Source: an uncultured Roseburia sp.
GTDB lineage: Bacteria > Bacillota > Clostridia > Lachnospirales > Lachnospiraceae
DNA: 64,000 nucleotides
NCBI GenBank assembly: GCA_947649645.1
Contig: CANSSP010000007.1
Span: 62,001 to 126,000 of the forward strand
Reading direction: 5' to 3'
Positions 9,003 to 18,356 of the stretch are shown here, piece by piece; position 1 is the first letter of the stretch; each line of letters starts with the position of its first letter. A program made the translations under genes and the position numbers. The notes beneath the pieces are model-generated. The model did no database searches, was not told the origin of the DNA, and saw only the letters and a program-made list of their open reading frames with translations.

Positions 9003-9440
9003 TCAAAACGACACGGATTCCCCCTCAGATACCCGCCCGCTGCACTTCTGACATGTCCCGTACAGAATGGAATTTTTACACTGCAGTACAAATCCGTGAT
9101 CTTTACGGATATGTTCTGCAATTTCACCCATAAAAGCGCACTCCAGGTGAAGAATACATCCACATTTCACACATTTTATATGCAGATGCTCATCACAATG
9201 ATGCCCCGGTTCCACATACTGATAAACCGCCTGACTTCCTCTCCCGTCTGCATAGCGGAGCACAGCCCCTTCTCTTTCCAGCTTATCCAGATAGCGATAA
9301 ATTGTAGTCAGATTCACCTTGCTGTCTTTCACTGCCAGATACCTGTCTATATCGGCAGCCGTCACAGTCTGACTGCTGTTTTTTTTCAGAAACTCCAGTA
9401 TTTTCCTCCGGCTCACCGTCTCATAGCTGTTTCCTGCCAT
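9003..9440 (-). CDS. Fur-family metal-responsive transcriptional repressor
   Basis: A 145-residue Fur-family regulator. Residues about 8-80 are the winged-helix domain (VTAADIDRYL, NLTTIYRYLDKLEREGAVLRY). The C-terminal domain holds HHCDEHLHIKCVKCGCILHLEC, which carries regulatory His ligands and one CxxC, and a second CxxC (YGTCQKCSG) for the structural zinc. The type of metal (zinc, iron, manganese, or peroxide through PerR-like oxidation) cannot be read from the sequence. It sits 30 bp after the exporter gene and 44 bp before the NifX-like gene and probably controls this operon. Confidence 0.9.
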   Translation of the reverse strand: MAGNSYETVSRRKILEFLKKNSSQTVTAADIDRYLAVKDSKVNLTTIYRYLDKLEREGAVLRYADGRGSQAVYQYVEPGHHCDEHLHIKCVKCGCILHLECAFMGEIAEHIRKDHGFVLQCKNSILYGTCQKCSGRVSEGESVSF

Positions 9441-9470
9441 CTTCCCTCTCCCGCATTACCGCTCTCACTC

Positions 9471-10325
9471 TTAAAAAGCGATATTGGCAAAATCAATCAT
9501 TACCCCCCAGAATACGCCTGTTCCGTATAATACAGCTACAATACCGGCATTCTGCTTCCAGTTCCTGTTCAGCTTAAACAATACAAGCAGACCGACTCCT
9601 GCATTTACCAGAAGCCCCGCCATCATGGCTCCCGCCCCGATAATGTTTTCGAGATAGAGCTTTGTGATAACCACAGAGGATGCGCAGTTCGGAAACAGGC
9701 CCACCAGGGCCGCAAGCATTTCTCCCGCCACAGGGATGCCGGAAAAAATCCCTGCGAGCACTTCATCGCCCACAATAAAAATCAGCACGTTCAGTAAAAG
9801 CGACAGCAGAAACAGATACAGAAATATATTCGCCGTATGCTTTAACGCAGACCGAAAAATCCCGTCCTCGCAATGGCATCCTTCTTCCTCACAGACTGCA
9901 TGAATGTCCATCTCTTTTTCTTCTCTTTTCAGAAAAGCCGTATACAAAAACTCAGTCAGAAAACCGGACACAACGGCAACCACCGCCTTCACTGCGAGAA
10001 TCTTTGCAATCGTCTGTACAGGAACCGCTTCTGCAATCAGAATCGGCAGCATTTCATCCGACGTAGACAAAAAAACGGCGAACAGCGTGCCCACTGTAAT
10101 CACACGCCCGGCATACAGACTGGAAGCGGCAGCCGAAAACCCACACTGCGGCGCCAGCCCCAGAATGCTTCCCCATACCGGCCCCATCTTCCCCGCAGAA
10201 CGGATGTATCTCTTTGTTTTTTCCCCGGTACGGTGCTCCAGCTCCTCCATCAGAAGATAGGTGAAAAATAAAAACGGCAACAGCCTCGCACTGTCTTTTA
10301 CCGTATCCAATAAAACAGCAAACAT
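9471..10325 (-). CDS. Putative heavy-metal/manganese exporter, 10-TM permease family
   Basis: A 284-residue protein with about eight to ten hydrophobic segments in two related halves. Each half has a motif with a cysteine in a membrane turn: GLAPQCGFSAAASSL in the first and GLFPNCASSVVITKL in the second. This matches the family of putative 10-TM heavy-metal exporters (ArsP_2-like, also annotated as putative manganese transporters). A His/Cys/Glu-rich loop (HAVCEEEGCHCED) in the middle could bind metal. The ATG at 10325 follows TTGGAGGATGT, so the frame's first 21 codons are dropped. It is the first gene of the operon with the Fur regulator and the NifX-like protein, behind the promoter at 10406-10433. 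Confidence 0.8.
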   Translation of the reverse strand: MFAVLLDTVKDSARLLPFLFFTYLLMEELEHRTGEKTKRYIRSAGKMGPVWGSILGLAPQCGFSAAASSLYAGRVITVGTLFAVFLSTSDEMLPILIAEAVPVQTIAKILAVKAVVAVVSGFLTEFLYTAFLKREEKEMDIHAVCEEEGCHCEDGIFRSALKHTANIFLYLFLLSLLLNVLIFIVGDEVLAGIFSGIPVAGEMLAALVGLFPNCASSVVITKLYLENIIGAGAMMAGLLVNAGVGLLVLFKLNRNWKQNAGIVAVLYGTGVFWGVMIDFANIAF

Positions 10326-10405
10326 ACATCCTCCAATCTGCATAATATCGGCCCGCAGCTTTTTTCTGCACTTTATATGCATTTGCAACTGACTTGCTTT
10401 TTTGT

Positions 10406-10433
10406 ATTATACACAGATCGGAATGTCTGTCAA
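10406..10433 (-). promoter_or_regulatory. Sigma-A type promoter of the metal operon
   Basis: On the minus strand TTGACA (10428-10433) and TATAAT (10406-10411) are both perfect, with a 16-bp spacer. Just downstream GCAAGTCAGTTGC is an imperfect dyad that could be an operator for the operon's own Fur-family protein; this is inference. The -35 box overlaps the stop codon of the preceding gene. Confidence 0.85.
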
Positions 10434-10924
10434 GTCCCGCTTTCCGCTTCCCCTGGAAAAGGACGCTGTTTTGCGGAAAATTCCGCCACCGACAGCCTGA
10501 TGACATTGACAATGGAAACCAGTCTGTCGTCAAATACAAAATCTTTTCCGGTCTGTGTTTTCATCAATACGGAAAGCGCTTTCTTTTTCTCCTCGACGTC
10601 TTCTACAATTACCGAAAATCCTCTTCCCAGCACACTGGCATATGCCGTCCCATATTGGCAGGCCATTCTCCCTTCAAAGGGAACGACATCGCACTCTAAG
10701 GAAAAAAACGTCCTTGGATTTCTCCTTATTACTTCATATTTATATCCATCCACAGCGCCATGCAGATAAAAAATGAGTCTGCCTTCCTCAAAGACATAAC
10801 CATAATTCATCGGCACCACATAAGGCCATTCCCCGTCGCACAGCCCCACATGAATGATCTTTGCCTTTTCCAGAATATCACGGATCGCATTTTCATCCGT
10901 CACTTCACGTTCTCTTCTCCTCAC
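10430..10924 (-). CDS. Pyridoxamine 5'-phosphate oxidase-like flavin-binding protein (NimA-like)
   Basis: A 164-residue protein of the split-barrel flavin-binding fold. It has the typical run from DILEKAKIIHVGLCDGEWPYVVPMNYGY through RLIFYLHGAVDGYKYEVI to VPFEGRMACQYGTAYASV, as in the family that includes NimA 5-nitroimidazole reductases. It may bind FMN or F420/heme; the substrate is unknown. The start is GTG at 10924 behind CAGGAGATAAAA. It follows dapL by 24 bp and is probably read with it. Its stop codon overlaps the -35 box of the next promoter. Confidence 0.8.
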   Translation of the reverse strand: MRRREREVTDENAIRDILEKAKIIHVGLCDGEWPYVVPMNYGYVFEEGRLIFYLHGAVDGYKYEVIRRNPRTFFSLECDVVPFEGRMACQYGTAYASVLGRGFSVIVEDVEEKKKALSVLMKTQTGKDFVFDDRLVSIVNVIRLSVAEFSAKQRPFPGEAESGT

Positions 10925-10948
10925 TTTTATCTCCTGTCCCTTTCCCTC

Positions 10949-12169
10949 TTATAAACCAAGCTTCCGGATACGCTCCAGCGCTGCAATGGTATTCTCATAT
11001 GCGCCAAATGCAGTCAGCCTGAAATACCCTTCTCCGCTCGGACCAAATCCCGCCCCCGGCGTCCCGACAACATTTGCTCTCTCCAGCAGATAATCAAAAA
11101 ACGCCCAGGAAGTCATTCCTTCCGGTGTTTTCAGCCAGATATACGGTGCGTTTACTCCGCCGAAAACCGTGTATCCTGCTTCTGTAAGCCCGTTTTTAAT
11201 GACCGCCGCATTTCTCATATAGTAAGCTACCTGTTCCTTTAACTGCGCTTTTCCTTCCTCCGAATAGACTGCCTCTCCGGCGCGCTGCACGATATAGGGA
11301 GCCCCGTTAAATTTGGTGCCATGCCGTCTTGCCCACATGGCGTTCAGAGAAACATCACCACATTTCAAATCTTTTGGAACAACGGCATAACCGAGACGTA
11401 CACCGGTAAAACCAGCATTTTTGGAAAAACTTTTCAGCTCAATCGCACAGGTCCTTGCCCCTTCACATTCGTAAATAGAATGTGCCACCTCTTTTTCAGA
11501 AATATACGCCTCATAGGCCGCATCATAGATAATGACCGCTTTACATCTGTTAGCATAGTCTACCCAGCCCTGCAGCGCATCCTTCGTGATCGTCGTCCCT
11601 GTCGGGTTGTTCGGCAGGCACAGATAAATGAGATCGGGTGTTTCCCTGGGAAACTCTGGTACAAAATCATTCTCCATTGTACATGGCATATAGATGACGT
11701 CACTCCATGTTTCCGACACAGCGTCATAAGTTCCGGTCCGCCCGGCCATAACATTGGAATCCACATAAACCGGATACACGGGATCACAGACTGCAATCCG
11801 GTTATTCTTTGCAAAAATTTCCTGGATATTTCCAGAATCACTTTTTGCCCCGTCAGACACAAAAATCTCATCAACTGCTATATCACAGTTTCTCGCCAGA
11901 TAATCATTTTTTACAATAGCACTCCGCAAAAACTCATATCCCAGATCCGGCGCATACCCGTGAAACGTTTCTGCACAGGCCATCTCATCTACCGCCTTGT
12001 GCATCGCCTCAATTATGGCGGGCGCAAGCGGCTGTGTGACATCCCCGATGCCGAGACGAATCATTTTTTTATCCGGATTTGCCTCAGAATAAGCGTTGAC
12101 TTTTCTGGCAATTGTGCTGAACAGATAACTTCCCGGCAGTTTCTGATAATTTTCATTTACCTTAACCAT
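10949..12169 (-). CDS. dapL: L,L-diaminopimelate aminotransferase
   Basis: A 406-residue PLP-dependent aminotransferase that makes L,L-diaminopimelate from tetrahydrodipicolinate in one step, for lysine and peptidoglycan synthesis. DapL hallmarks are [52 protein letters not shown] and the PLP lysine in [15 protein letters not shown]. The C-terminal [18 protein letters not shown] binds substrate carboxylate. The longer frame starts 12 bp upstream, but that ATG is part of the ribosome site GAGGAT, so 12169 is chosen. It is preceded by the dispersed leader element and a promoter. DapL in place of the DapCDE route fits Clostridia. Confidence 0.96.
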   Translation of the reverse strand: MVKVNENYQKLPGSYLFSTIARKVNAYSEANPDKKMIRLGIGDVTQPLAPAIIEAMHKAVDEMACAETFHGYAPDLGYEFLRSAIVKNDYLARNCDIAVDEIFVSDGAKSDSGNIQEIFAKNNRIAVCDPVYPVYVDSNVMAGRTGTYDAVSETWSDVIYMPCTMENDFVPEFPRETPDLIYLCLPNNPTGTTITKDALQGWVDYANRCKAVIIYDAAYEAYISEKEVAHSIYECEGARTCAIELKSFSKNAGFTGVRLGYAVVPKDLKCGDVSLNAMWARRHGTKFNGAPYIVQRAGEAVYSEEGKAQLKEQVAYYMRNAAVIKNGLTEAGYTVFGGVNAPYIWLKTPEGMTSWAFFDYLLERANVVGTPGAGFGPSGEGYFRLTAFGAYENTIAALERIRKLGL

Positions 12170-12255
12170 ATCGATCCTCATTTCTGCGCCGCCTTTTGCT
12201 CATGCGCGAGTTTGTGGCAGGCAGCGCGCAGACACAAATCGCCGTGTGAAAAAGG
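12170..12255 (-). repeat. Dispersed leader element, copy upstream of dapL
   Basis: It has the same order of blocks as upstream of typA: ribosome site ATGAGGAT, then CTTTTGC, then the 19-mer caggcagcgcgcagacaca at 12218-12236, then ATCGCC and TGTGAAAAA. The GC-rich arms ctgcgc and gcgcag suggest a stem-loop in the 5' leader. Confidence 0.7.
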
Positions 12256-12315
12256 AGCTGTCGGGCTTCTTTTCACACTATATCCCTACTTTCTGAAAAT
12301 CGTCATTTCACAGCT

Positions 12316-12344
12316 ATAATACCACTCCCATTCCTCTGCCGCAA
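12316..12344 (-). promoter_or_regulatory. Probable dapL promoter
   Basis: On the minus strand TTGCGG (12339-12344) and TATTAT (12316-12321) are 17 bp apart. This gives a leader of about 140 nt that contains the dispersed element. Confidence 0.55.
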
Positions 12345-12375
12345 GCAATTTTTGTTTACCAGGAATCAAAACTAA

Positions 12376-12921
12376 TTACAGAAAAAGACTTAAAATCATC
12401 TGAGCGGTCTCCGTCATCCCGGTTCCATTATCCATACTGCGTTTCTGTATATAGCGGTGTGCCTCCGCTTCCGACAGGTTATTGCGCTCCATCAGAAGTG
12501 CCTTCGCCCCCGCAATCAGCATATCTTCTTCTCTGGAACGTTTGATCGGTTTTGCTTCTGGCTTTTTTCGTCTGTGCGAAATCGTATATTCCATCATCTC
12601 AACTGTCTGGAGCAGTTCGTATACCTTTACCGGCATGGACAGACAGACCAGATTTTCCACCTGACGATTCACACAGTTTCCAGGAGATGCCACAAGCAAT
12701 ATCTCAAATTGCCCGTGCAGATACTCGCATAGCTCCGGGTAAACCATATCGGGAAACCGGCAGCCGCACACAAGAAGGCCGCTTCCGAGCTCGCCTGCAC
12801 TCTGCAGCACCTGCGCTCCGGTCGTACAGAGAGCAGCCACCGGATAACCGTTCTGTATCAGAATTTTTTTGATGCTGCGGGCGTTATCCAGTCTGGGAAA
12901 TGCTATGATAATGTTTGTCAA
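12376..12921 (-). CDS. ANTAR-domain RNA-binding regulator with degenerate receiver (NitR-like)
   Basis: A 181-residue protein. Residues 1-110 look like a response-regulator receiver, but the phosphoacceptor region reads GLLVCGCRFPD, with Cys where Asp is expected, so it may not be phosphorylated. Residues about 130-181 form an ANTAR three-helix domain (AKALLMERNNLSEAEAHRYIQKRSM). ANTAR domains bind paired hairpins in nascent RNA and prevent termination. The gene starts 25 bp after glnA and is probably co-transcribed. In Clostridia an ANTAR protein next to glnA (NitR) controls nitrogen genes, and that is the likely role here. No clear two-hexaloop target was identified by eye. Confidence 0.85.
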   Translation of the reverse strand: MTNIIIAFPRLDNARSIKKILIQNGYPVAALCTTGAQVLQSAGELGSGLLVCGCRFPDMVYPELCEYLHGQFEILLVASPGNCVNRQVENLVCLSMPVKVYELLQTVEMMEYTISHRRKKPEAKPIKRSREEDMLIAGAKALLMERNNLSEAEAHRYIQKRSMDNGTGMTETAQMILSLFL

Positions 12922-12946
12922 ATTTATTCCCCTTTTCCGCCGTCAG

Positions 12947-14278
12947 CTAAATTTTATAAAGATAGTGATCAATTTCCCAATTCGTCACCTGTGCCCGATA
13001 ATCTGCCCACTCCGCCCGCTTAGCCTCAATGTATTTCCGGGACATATCCTTTCCGAGAACCTGCTGCAGATAAGTATCTTTCTCAAATTCTGCAATCGCT
13101 TCCCCAAGATCAGCCGGAAGATTTTCAATACCAAGGGCATGTTTTCTGGAAAGGCGCATTTCAAACACGTTCTCCTTCACTGCCGCAGGCGGCTGAATCT
13201 GCCGGCGGATTCCGTCAAGCCCCGCCTGAAGGCATGCCGCCAGAGCCAGATACGGGTTTGCCGCGGGATCCGGACAGCGCAGCTCTACCCTGGTTCCCTC
13301 TCCCCTTGGAGCGGGAATCCTGATCAGCGGACTGCGGTTTGACGCTGACCATGCAATATAAATCGGCGCTTCATACCCTGGAACAAGACGCTTATACGAG
13401 TTTACCAGTGGATTTGTAATGGCCGCCATTCCTTTGCTATGCGCTAAAATCCCTCCGATAAACCAGTATGCCTCCTGTCCAAGCCCGAGCACATCGCCGG
13501 TGTCCCCAAAAATATTTTTTCCGTCTTTCCACAGGGACATATTCAGATGCATACCGGACCCGTTAACCCCATATCTGGGCTTTGGCATAAAACTGGCAAA
13601 CAGACCATGACGTTTTGCAATCGTCTTCACCGCAAGTTTAAACGTCATGATATTGTCAGCCGTTTTTACCGCCTCATCATATCGAAAATCAATCTCATGC
13701 TGCGCCGGAGCAACTTCATGATGTGACGTCTCTATCTCAAACCCCATATCTTCCAGCGTCAGTACAATATCTCTCCTGGCATTTTCTCCCAGATCCACCG
13801 GCCCTAAATCAAAGTAACCGGCCCGTTCCGTGCTGAAAGTGGTCGGCTGACCGTTTTCATCCTGATGAAACAAAAAAAACTCACACTCGGGCCCCACGTC
13901 AAAACGATATCCCATGCTCTCCGCATCTTTAACCGCTCTCTTTAAGATATAACGTGGATCCCCCTCGAACGGCTCACTGACAGAAGTATAAATGTCACAG
14001 ATAATTCTCGCCACTTTCCCCTGCTGCGGCCTCCACGGAAAAATCACAAAAGTATCCAGGTCCGGATGCAGATACATATCCGATTCCTCAATCCGGACAA
14101 ATCCCTCGATCAGCGAACCGTCAAACATGCATTCATTTCTCAGCGCCTTTTCAAGCTGACTCGCCGTAATCGCCACGTTTTTCAAAGTCCCGAACATATC
14201 TGTAAACTGCAGGCGGATAAATTCCACATCCTCTTCCTTTACGATGCGCACAATATCCTGTTTTGTATAATTGTTCAT
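12947..14278 (-). CDS. glnA: Glutamine synthetase, type I
   Basis: A 443-residue enzyme that makes glutamine from glutamate, ammonia and ATP, the normal length for the GSI-alpha form of Firmicutes. Hallmarks are [15 protein letters not shown], the metal-binding [11 protein letters not shown], the ATP-binding region [33 protein letters not shown] and [12 protein letters not shown]. No adenylylation tyrosine motif is seen, as expected for this form. The frame is open 42 codons further upstream, but the ATG at 14278 follows TGGAGATGAAT and fits the family start. It is upstream of the ANTAR gene and downstream of a hisA-like gene. Confidence 0.96.
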   Translation of the reverse strand: MNNYTKQDIVRIVKEEDVEFIRLQFTDMFGTLKNVAITASQLEKALRNECMFDGSLIEGFVRIEESDMYLHPDLDTFVIFPWRPQQGKVARIICDIYTSVSEPFEGDPRYILKRAVKDAESMGYRFDVGPECEFFLFHQDENGQPTTFSTERAGYFDLGPVDLGENARRDIVLTLEDMGFEIETSHHEVAPAQHEIDFRYDEAVKTADNIMTFKLAVKTIAKRHGLFASFMPKPRYGVNGSGMHLNMSLWKDGKNIFGDTGDVLGLGQEAYWFIGGILAHSKGMAAITNPLVNSYKRLVPGYEAPIYIAWSASNRSPLIRIPAPRGEGTRVELRCPDPAANPYLALAACLQAGLDGIRRQIQPPAAVKENVFEMRLSRKHALGIENLPADLGEAIAEFEKDTYLQQVLGKDMSRKYIEAKRAEWADYRAQVTNWEIDHYLYKI

Positions 14279-14354
14279 ATTCATCTCCATTCCGAAGCGT
14301 CTGCGCAGCAAAGTGCTTTCTTCACACAGATTTGTGACGCTCCGGCACAAATTT
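14279..14354 (-). repeat. Dispersed leader element, second subtype, upstream of glnA
   Basis: It shares ctccattccgaagc followed by tctgcg, and the block cggcacaaat, with the stretch upstream of the BlaI-type gene (54010-54075). The GCGTCT/AGACGC arms suggest a stem. The ribosome site TGGAGATG lies at its inner edge, as in the typA/dapL subtype. Confidence 0.55.
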
Positions 14355-14407
14355 ATGTCTGAAAACCAGGTATAATCGAAGACCTGCCGGTTCATTGCCT
14401 GCATGCA

Positions 14408-15193
14408 TCAGCCTTCACTCCCGTTCACAAAGCTTAACACCTCTTCATAAGGCATGGATCCGCCAAACAAATCCAGTGCACTTCCAATTGTCACATTCAG
14501 CCTGTTTTTCCCAAGCTCTCTTATTTTTTTCAGATCCTCGAAATTTCCGACACCCCCTGCGTATGTAATCGGAATCTTTCCCCAGGTGCCAAGCTTTTCT
14601 GCCAGCTCCGCTTCAATTCCCCCTGCTTTTCCCTCCACATCGACCGCATGAATCAGAAACTCGTCACAATATCCTGCAAGTTCATCCAGAAGAGCTTCCT
14701 CTACCGCCACATCTGTAAATTTCTGCCAGCGGTCCGTCACAATATAATAAGCTCCTCCGCGTTTCCGGCAGCTTAGATCCAGAACCAGGTGCTCCCTACC
14801 TACCGTCTCTTTTATTTTCTGCAGATGCCGCAGGTGGATGCGCCCTCCCTGGAACACATAAGACGTAACAATCACATGGCTTGCTCCTGCCTGCAGAAAT
14901 TCTTCCGCGTTTTCTGCCGTGATCCCTCCTCCCGCCTGGAGTCCTCCCCGATATGCCCGCAACGCCTCTTTCGCCTGCATTTTTGTCGCCTCATAATATT
15001 CGCTTTCCTTTGCATTTAAAAGAATGACATGCCCGCCGCGAATCTTATCTTTTTTATACAGCCTGGCAAAAAAAGCGGCATCTGCAGCTGCCACATAATT
15101 TTCCACGGCATGATTTCCCTGGTCTGTAAGACTTGCGCCCACAATCTGCTTCACTTTCCCGTTGTGAATATCTATACAAGGCCGAAACTCCAT
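14408..15193 (-). CDS. hisA: Phosphoribosylformimino-AICAR-ribotide isomerase, eukaryotic (HIS6) type
   Basis: A 261-residue TIM-barrel protein. MEFRPCIDIHNGKVKQIVG at the N-terminus, RGGHVILLNAK and GGLQAGGGIT in the middle and PITYAGGVGNFEDL near the end match the ProFAR isomerase branch typical of fungi and plants (HIS6), also found in some Firmicutes. The standard bacterial HisA signature is not seen. It would catalyse the fourth step of histidine synthesis, before HisF/HisH at 45-47 kb. The ATG at 15193 follows AGGAGGTGC; the longer frame is discarded. It stands next to glnA, away from the other his genes. Confidence 0.85.
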   Translation of the reverse strand: MEFRPCIDIHNGKVKQIVGASLTDQGNHAVENYVAAADAAFFARLYKKDKIRGGHVILLNAKESEYYEATKMQAKEALRAYRGGLQAGGGITAENAEEFLQAGASHVIVTSYVFQGGRIHLRHLQKIKETVGREHLVLDLSCRKRGGAYYIVTDRWQKFTDVAVEEALLDELAGYCDEFLIHAVDVEGKAGGIEAELAEKLGTWGKIPITYAGGVGNFEDLKKIRELGKNRLNVTIGSALDLFGGSMPYEEVLSFVNGSEG

Positions 15194-15229
15194 ATGCACC
15201 TCCTGTATGATTAAAATTTTCGTATATAA

Positions 15230-16891
<1,662 letters not shown>

Positions 16892-16997
16892 AATACTTAC
16901 CACGGAAGCCTTGCGTATCCGTTTTTCTGCTCTCTGTCGTATCAGAAGGATAAAGGCTTCCCTGAAATCAGATTAAACAAATATGAGGTGAAATTAG

Positions 16998-18278
16998 TTG
17001 GACTCAGGCGCCATATTTCAAATTATTTTTTTATTGCTTCTTTTAGCCCTTTCTGCCTTTTTTTCCTCTGCAGAAACTGCTCTGACAACCGTAAACCGCA
17101 TTCGTATCCGTACTCTTGCCGAAGACAACGACAAACGCGCTGCGAGGGTACTGCGCATCACCGATGACTCGGGTAAGATGCTCTCTGCCATCCTGATCGG
17201 CAATAATATCGTAAACCTTTCGGCTTCTTCCATCGCCACGTCTCTCGCGATCAGACTGTGGGGAAGTGTGGGTGCCGGGGTCGCTACAGGTATTCTGACG
17301 ATCCTTATCCTTATTTTTGGTGAAATCTCCCCAAAAACACTGGCAACCATTCATGCAGAAAAAATATCTCTGCTTTACTCCGGCTTTATAGAATTCCTGA
17401 TGAAATTCCTGACTCCGGCCATTTATATTATCAACCGGCTCTCCATCGGATTTCTGTTTCTGCTAAGAGTCGACCCGAACGCCGGAGCACAACAGATGAC
17501 GGAAGAGGAACTCAGAACGATTGTTGATGTCAGCAAAGAATCGGGTGTCATCGAGTCCGAAGAACACGAAATGATCAACAATCTCTTCGACTTCGGCGAT
17601 GCCCAGGCAAAAGAAGTCATGGTTCCGCGCATTGATATGACTTTTGCAGATATAGCCAGCTCTTACGATGAGCTGATCGCAATCTTTCAGCAGGACAAAT
17701 TTACCAGACTTCCCGTTTATGAAGAGACAACCGACAATGTAGTAGGGATTTTAAACATGAAAGATCTTCTTCTTTATGAAGATAAAGCGCACTTTTCCGT
17801 CCGGGATGTCATGAGAGAACCCTATTTCACCTACGAGCATAAAAATACGGCAGAATTATTTATGGAAATGCGCAAATCCTCTATCTCGCTGGCAATTGTC
17901 CTGGACGAATACGGCGCAACTGCAGGTCTGATTACACTGGAAGATCTGCTGGAAGAGATTGTCGGCGAGATCAGGGATGAATACGACGCCGATGAAGAAG
18001 ATCCGATTGTACAGCTCAACGAGCGCGAATTTATTGTGCTTGGTTCTACAAATCTGGAAAGTCTCTGCGACGCTCTGGATTTAAACTTTACCTCAGAAGA
18101 TTATGACACGATTGGCGGATATCTGATCGGTCTTCTGGATCATCTTCCGGAAAAAAATGAAATTATCATCACAGATGACGACGTTCTTCTCCGCGTCGAT
18201 CAGATGGATAAAAACCGGATCGAAAAGATTTATATCAAAAAACCGGAATCTTCTGTCCGCAAGCCCGACGAAGCCTGA
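16998..18278 (+). CDS. CNNM/CorC-type transmembrane protein (hemolysin family)
   Basis: A 426-residue protein. An N-terminal CNNM domain has about four membrane helices between residues 5 and 155, with the motif FFSSAETALTTVN and NNIVNLSASS. Two CBS domains follow (about residues 205-330; KEVMVPRIDMTFAD, ISLAIVLDEYGATAGLITLEDLLEEIVGEI), then a CorC_HlyC domain at the C-terminus. The family is linked to magnesium or other cation efflux; the older name hemolysin is misleading. The start is TTG at 16998 after GAGGTGAAAT. The 106 bp after guaB can form a large hairpin (GGAAGCCTT/AAGGCTTCC), so the two genes may be read together or separated there. Confidence 0.88.
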   Translation: MDSGAIFQIIFLLLLLALSAFFSSAETALTTVNRIRIRTLAEDNDKRAARVLRITDDSGKMLSAILIGNNIVNLSASSIATSLAIRLWGSVGAGVATGILTILILIFGEISPKTLATIHAEKISLLYSGFIEFLMKFLTPAIYIINRLSIGFLFLLRVDPNAGAQQMTEEELRTIVDVSKESGVIESEEHEMINNLFDFGDAQAKEVMVPRIDMTFADIASSYDELIAIFQQDKFTRLPVYEETTDNVVGILNMKDLLLYEDKAHFSVRDVMREPYFTYEHKNTAELFMEMRKSSISLAIVLDEYGATAGLITLEDLLEEIVGEIRDEYDADEEDPIVQLNEREFIVLGSTNLESLCDALDLNFTSEDYDTIGGYLIGLLDHLPEKNEIIITDDDVLLRVDQMDKNRIEKIYIKKPESSVRKPDEA

Positions 18279-18299
18279 TCGGTTTTCATCTATAAAACG

Positions 18300-18356
18300 C
18301 TCTTTCCGGACTGGCCTGCAACATTACCGGTCAGCCGGAAAGAGGTTTTCTATTTT
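18300..18356 (+). terminator. Terminator after the CNNM gene
   Basis: CTCTTTCCGG pairs with CCGGAAAGAG, extended by CTG/CAG across a bulge, followed by GTTTTCTATTTT. It slightly overlaps the 3' end of the convergent B-repeat gene. Confidence 0.8.

Noticed and set aside
11321-12319. 332-codon plus-strand frame opposite dapL
   Set aside because: It lies antisense to a clear enzyme gene, runs into the non-coding leader and shows no protein-like motifs.
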